A DNA stretch of 7,314 bases from Lachnospiraceae bacterium UBA4380 (lineage in GTDB: Bacteria; Bacillota; Clostridia; Lachnospirales; Lachnospiraceae): positions 1 to 7,314 of the forward strand of contig DGRU01000183.1 of the NCBI GenBank assembly GCA_002390025.1, read 5' to 3'. Shown here one piece after another: positions 4,969 to 7,314 of the stretch (position 1 is the stretch's first letter; the number at the start of each line of letters is the position of its first letter). The notes under the pieces are model-generated. The model worked only from the letters and a program-made list of their open reading frames with translations, searched no databases and had not been told where the DNA came from. A program made the translations under genes and the position numbers.

Positions 4969-6774
4969 ATGATAAAGAAAAAGAAGAAAGTCGGTATTAT
5001 TGTACAGGTTGCAATACTGTTTGCAATCAGTATCCTGGCCAGCGGTCTTTTTACATTTTATACACAGCATGTCGTTTCTGATTCATTTGTCAAAAAACGG
5101 ACGGAAAGCCTTGCTGACCAGGTTGCTGACGAAGTGAGTTTAGCCGTCATGGAAATGCCGGCACATGACTGGCTTCTGAACTATTGGTATGAGAACTACG
5201 AAGAACTGGAGATCGAATACGATACCGATTATGAAAAAAGTACACTGACCAGGGAAAAATACGAACTGCTGAACAGCCACTGTCCCTCCCTGCTTTTTAA
5301 ATATGCAAAGCAGGAAGAAATTGAAGCCCTTTCGCCCGAGGACCAGAAGCTCTATGCGGAAATCGCCTATTCCTGGCTGATCACACACATAAATGAGATT
5401 AAAAGGTCTCATGATGTCGACTATCTGTTCTGCGTATCGACAGATAATACCTACAGGGAACAGTTTTTCCTCTTCAGCGCCGCAGAAGAAGGGGATGTAC
5501 GCGGAACAGACTACGAGGAAGCCTATGTGCTCGGCACCCAGGTCAAGGTTTCAAAAAGCCAGCAGGATGCCATGCGCAACGCAAGGCAGAATTATGACTA
5601 TCTGGCAGACGCCGGAAAATATGTCGATTATTATTCCTACCTGACAACCATAGGAAGCCGGCCTCTGTTTGTCGGCATGACCTATGACCTGACGGTCCTG
5701 AAGCAGAATATCAGTTCCCAGACGATCAGCAGGACAGTCTCCGCAGTCTTCTACCAGTTTTTCCTGTCTGTCATCTGTCTGGCCCTGATCGCGTATTTTA
5801 TCATCCGGCCGCTCAAGGATGTGCAGGAGGACATCCGCTTTTACAAGGACACAAAGCGGAGTAAAGATGTTATCGAGAGCCTCTCGAAAATAGAATCCAG
5901 CAACGAGATCGGCCAGCTGGCAGAGGACGTCATCGAGCTGGCCAGGGAAATTGACAACTATACGAAAAAAATTGCGATGATCTCTGCAGAGGAAGAAAGG
6001 ATCGGTACGGAGCTTGCCCTGGCCGCGCGCATCCAGGAATCCATGCTTCCCATGACCTTCCCTCCCTTCCCGGACCGAAAGGAATTTGAGATCTATGCCA
6101 GCATGGATCCGGCCAAAGAGGTCGGCGGGGATTTCTACGACTTCTTCTTTATCGACGATGACCACCTGTGTCTGGTCATTGCGGATGTGTCCGGAAAAGG
6201 CATTCCCGCTGCTATGTTTATGACGATCTGCAAGATCATCCTGGCAAACACCGCAAAGCTGGGCAAATCCCCTGCGGAGACCCTGGAAAATGCCAATTCC
6301 GCCATCTGCCCCAACAACAGGGAGGAGATGTTTGTCACAGTATGGATGGGCATCCTCGAGCTCTCCACAGGAATCCTGACTGCGTCCAACGCAGGCCACG
6401 AGTATCCGATCCTGAAAGAGCCCGGCGGAAAGTTTGAACTGCTCAAGGACCGCCACAGCTTTGTCGTCGGCGGCATGGAAGGCCTCAAATACCGCAGCTA
6501 CAAGCTGCAGATCGCTCCCGGTTCGACACTCTTCCTCTATACGGACGGTCTGCCCGAGGCAACCGATGCCGAAAAAACCATGTTCGGCACAGACCGTATC
6601 CTGAAGGTACTGAACAAAACCTCCGGCCACAACCCGGAGCAGATCCTCCACACAATGACAGACGCCGTCAACAACTTCGTCATGGACGCAGAGCAGTTCG
6701 ACGACCTTACCATGCTCTGCCTGCACTACAGGGGTCCCGATGTGGTTGATGAAGATGCGCATGATGATGCATGA
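4969..6774 (+). CDS. Membrane sensor protein with HAMP and SpoIIE/RsbU-type PP2C serine phosphatase
   Basis: The product has 601 residues. A basic N-terminus and helix 1 (residues ~9-30) are followed by an extracytoplasmic sensor region (~31-255, probably Cache-like), helix 2 (~259-279), a HAMP linker (~280-333, beginning RPLKDVQEDI), a helical signalling linker (~334-362, ELALAARIQESMLP, the classic RsbU/SpoIIE entry) and the PP2C domain (~372-588). The metal-site motifs are present: EVGGDFYD (384-391), IADVSGKG (404-411), SNAGH (473-477), YTDGLPEA (524-531) and FDDLT (577-581). Such enzymes dephosphorylate an anti-sigma-factor antagonist, so an outside signal can set sigma-factor partner switching. 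The kinase and antagonist are not in this window. The start is supported by GGAGGAG (4951-4957), 11 bases upstream. The tail after ~589 is short and acidic. No terminator is visible; a small hairpin at 6756-6778 lacks a T tract. The signal and target are unknown. Confidence 0.93.
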   Translation: MIKKKKKVGIIVQVAILFAISILASGLFTFYTQHVVSDSFVKKRTESLADQVADEVSLAVMEMPAHDWLLNYWYENYEELEIEYDTDYEKSTLTREKYELLNSHCPSLLFKYAKQEEIEALSPEDQKLYAEIAYSWLITHINEIKRSHDVDYLFCVSTDNTYREQFFLFSAAEEGDVRGTDYEEAYVLGTQVKVSKSQQDAMRNARQNYDYLADAGKYVDYYSYLTTIGSRPLFVGMTYDLTVLKQNISSQTISRTVSAVFYQFFLSVICLALIAYFIIRPLKDVQEDIRFYKDTKRSKDVIESLSKIESSNEIGQLAEDVIELAREIDNYTKKIAMISAEEERIGTELALAARIQESMLPMTFPPFPDRKEFEIYASMDPAKEVGGDFYDFFFIDDDHLCLVIADVSGKGIPAAMFMTICKIILANTAKLGKSPAETLENANSAICPNNREEMFVTVWMGILELSTGILTASNAGHEYPILKEPGGKFELLKDRHSFVVGGMEGLKYRSYKLQIAPGSTLFLYTDGLPEATDAEKTMFGTDRILKVLNKTSGHNPEQILHTMTDAVNNFVMDAEQFDDLTMLCLHYRGPDVVDEDAHDDA

Positions 6775-6914
6775 CGCACAGAATGACGGATGATGTGCAG
6801 GGCATCCGCGGTACGTTGAGAGAATCCGTGTTACGCTGCGCCGGCCTTGCGTTGGTCTTGCGCTAGTGCGATACGCTTCCGCTGTCTGCCGCTGTCCGGT
6901 GCACAACAAAAGAC

Positions 6915-6942
6915 TTGCAAAACAACTTAAATCGTGTATAAT
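6915..6942 (+). promoter_or_regulatory. tRNA promoter
   Basis: TTGCAA (6915-6920), a 16-base spacer and a consensus TATAAT (6937-6942). Transcription would begin near 6949, with a small leader hairpin TCTGA/TCAGA (6951-6955/6961-6965), and the tRNA-Arg sequence starts at 6981. No comparable promoter lies in front of the second tRNA copy, so both are probably on one transcript. Confidence 0.72.
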
Positions 6943-6980
6943 ATCTATGTTCTGAGATTTTCAGAGCTTTATTATACTAT

Positions 6981-7043
6981 GTCTGCGTAGCTCAGTTGGA
7001 TAGAGCGACCGCCTCCTAAGAAATCAGGGTGGTGAAACGCAGC
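6981..7043 (+). pseudogene. tRNA-Arg(CCT) 5' half with replaced 3' side; possible tRNA-like fold
   Basis: From G1 (6981) to G39 (7020) the sequence equals the normal tRNA-Arg(CCT) copy: acceptor strand GTCTGCG, D-arm GCTC..GAGC, anticodon strand ACCGC and loop CTCCTAA with anticodon CCT. After 7020 the normal CGGT and the T-arm are absent. The new sequence can pair with the old strands: ACCGCCT (7008-7014) with GGGTGGT (7027-7033, containing G-T pairs), and CTGCG (6983-6987) with CGCAG (7038-7042). The result would be a short tRNA-like cloverleaf with no T-arm and a 12-base loop that includes CCT. It cannot be a normal tRNA. Whether the fold is selected or accidental is unknown. Confidence 0.7.
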
Positions 7044-7256
7044 AAGAAAAAGTTGTGTACTTGGAGTTCGATTCCAGTCAAAAAATCGACGCTGGTTGCG
7101 AAAGAGTTACTTTTAAAAAGAGTTTCACCCTCTTGCAACCGAATCGAAAAAAACATCTCAAAAGTCTCCGGCTGAATTAGCAATCAGCCGAGATCATAAA
7201 TCATTTACCGGGCCTCAAAAAGGCAAAAAACCCAGTATTTATGCGGGTTTCCGGAC
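7021..7256 (+). other. Structured, probably transcribed segment between the two tRNA-Arg copies
   Basis: There is no open frame of note and no similarity I recognise. Several stems are visible. TTCGATTC (7067-7074) pairs with GAATCGAA (7141-7148). Directly adjoining it on the 3' strand, GGTTGC..AAGAG (7094-7106) pairs with CTCTTGCAACC (7130-7140), capped by ACTTTT/AAGAGT (7109-7114/7118-7123). A separate hairpin CGGCTGA/TCAGCCG (7169-7175/7184-7190) gains TCT/AGA after one bulge. Further on, GCCT/AGGC (7212-7215/7221-7224) and AAACCC/GGGTTT sit before the second tRNA, the last reading as a terminator only on the minus strand (TTTTTTG). The segment lacks group I or group II intron motifs that I could identify. 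Confidence 0.5.
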
Positions 7257-7258
7257 AT

Positions 7259-7314
7259 GTCTGCGTAGCTCAGTTGGATAGAGCGACCGCCTCCTAAGCG
7301 GTAGGTCGGGTGTT
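7259..7314 (+). tRNA. tRNA-Arg(CCT), 3' end outside window
   Basis: The visible 56 bases cover the acceptor strand GTCTGCG, D-arm GCTCAGTTGGATAGAGC, anticodon arm ACCGC-CTCCTAA-GCGGT with anticodon CCT (reads AGG), variable region AGGTC and the start of the T-arm GGGTGTT. All stems in view pair correctly, so this copy looks functional. The sequence stops in the T-arm, so the 3' acceptor and any CCA are not seen. It probably depends on the promoter at 6915-6942 and on RNA processing to free its 5' end. Confidence 0.93.

Larger units (their letters stand above)
6979..7298 (+). repeat. 42-bp direct repeat (tRNA-Arg 5' half) flanking a 236-nt segment
   Basis: Bases 6979-7020 and 7257-7298 are identical: two bases of upstream flank plus tRNA positions 1 to 39. 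Identity breaks just upstream (CT versus AC) and right after G39. The unit length from copy to copy is 278 bases. The exact match and sharp edges resemble attachment-site duplications or a recombination event within the tRNA, not drift of two old tRNA genes. Confidence 0.9.

Noticed and set aside
6841..6900. Short repeats (CTTGCG twice, CCGCTGTC twice) after the PP2C gene
   Set aside because: The units are only 6 to 8 bases, in a region of biased composition with no partner structure; likely chance or decayed sequence.
5551..6909. A 452-codon open frame on the minus strand opposite the PP2C gene
   Set aside because: It is a shadow of the PP2C coding frame, whose motifs and codon use are clear; the minus-strand product is a Cys/His/Asp-rich mixture without domains.
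7026..7042. T-box-like AGGGTGGT after the first tRNA half
   Set aside because: The T-box core AGGGTGGnACCGCG is broken (GAAACGC follows instead of ACCGC), there is no specifier stem, antiterminator or downstream aminoacyl-tRNA synthetase or amino acid gene. The bases are better explained by pairing with the anticodon strand.
7060..7079. Possible T-arm (GGAGTTCGATTCCAG) giving the first tRNA copy a 3' half
   Set aside because: With standard T-loop numbering only one stem pair forms; the hairpin works only when shifted (TGGA/TCCA) and no acceptor strand matching GTCTGCG follows.
7021..7256. Self-splicing intron in the tRNA-Arg anticodon loop
   Set aside because: Group I introns are known in tRNA-Arg(CCU), but here the downstream part is a whole new tRNA and not just the 3' half, and I cannot find the conserved group I core elements or a group II domain V.

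Overview
The window looks like chromosomal DNA from a Gram-positive Clostridia-type bacterium, most like Lachnospiraceae. The basis is a feoB followed by a FeoB-associated Cys-rich mini-protein, AGGAGG-type ribosome binding sites, sigma-A-like promoters, strong U-tailed terminators, and a TreR/trehalose-PTS gene set. No marker gene fixes the taxon. Both ends are cut inside genes (feoB at the left, a tRNA-Arg at the right), so this may be a contig or an arbitrary slice.

Left part (1-1419): a metal block. It holds the C-terminus of the ferrous iron transporter FeoB, a 57-residue Cys-rich membrane protein starting at GTG, a terminator, an AT-rich 17-bp tandem repeat, a membrane-anchored heavy-metal-associated (CxxC) protein, and a strong terminator. 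Next (1418-1815) comes a strong promoter that reads into about 360 nt without a convincing gene. That stretch holds an RNA-like fold containing two 22-bp repeats.

Centre (1805-3201): a decayed trehalose locus. The TreR-type repressor is intact except for an in-frame TAA at codon 5 of its natural GTG start. After its terminator lies a 31-codon scrap of the trehalose PTS permease (treB/treP). It is joined directly, out of frame, to the last ~138 codons of trehalose-6-phosphate hydrolase (treC/treA). One deletion of roughly 2 kb, inferred from usual family lengths, would remove the rest of both genes. A GGGGACGG motif, similar to REP elements, sits at the left edge of the scrap and recurs twice elsewhere.

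Right part (3202-6774): a promoter and a degenerate 14-bp purine-rich tandem repeat precede a 400-residue MFS transporter with its own terminator. A near-consensus promoter then drives a 601-residue membrane sensor with HAMP and a SpoIIE/RsbU-type PP2C phosphatase domain. These two genes look like separate transcription units.

Far right (6915-7314): a strong promoter drives a tRNA-Arg(CCT) 5' half that is exact to position 39 and then changes to unrelated sequence. A 236-nt structure-rich segment follows, then a second tRNA-Arg(CCT) that is normal as far as the window shows. The replaced 3' side of the first copy can re-pair with the old acceptor and anticodon strands, giving a tRNA-like fold without a T-arm. 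This tRNA/insert/tRNA arrangement is the least explained part of the window and the best candidate for something undescribed. A relic of site-specific integration or an assembly effect remains possible.
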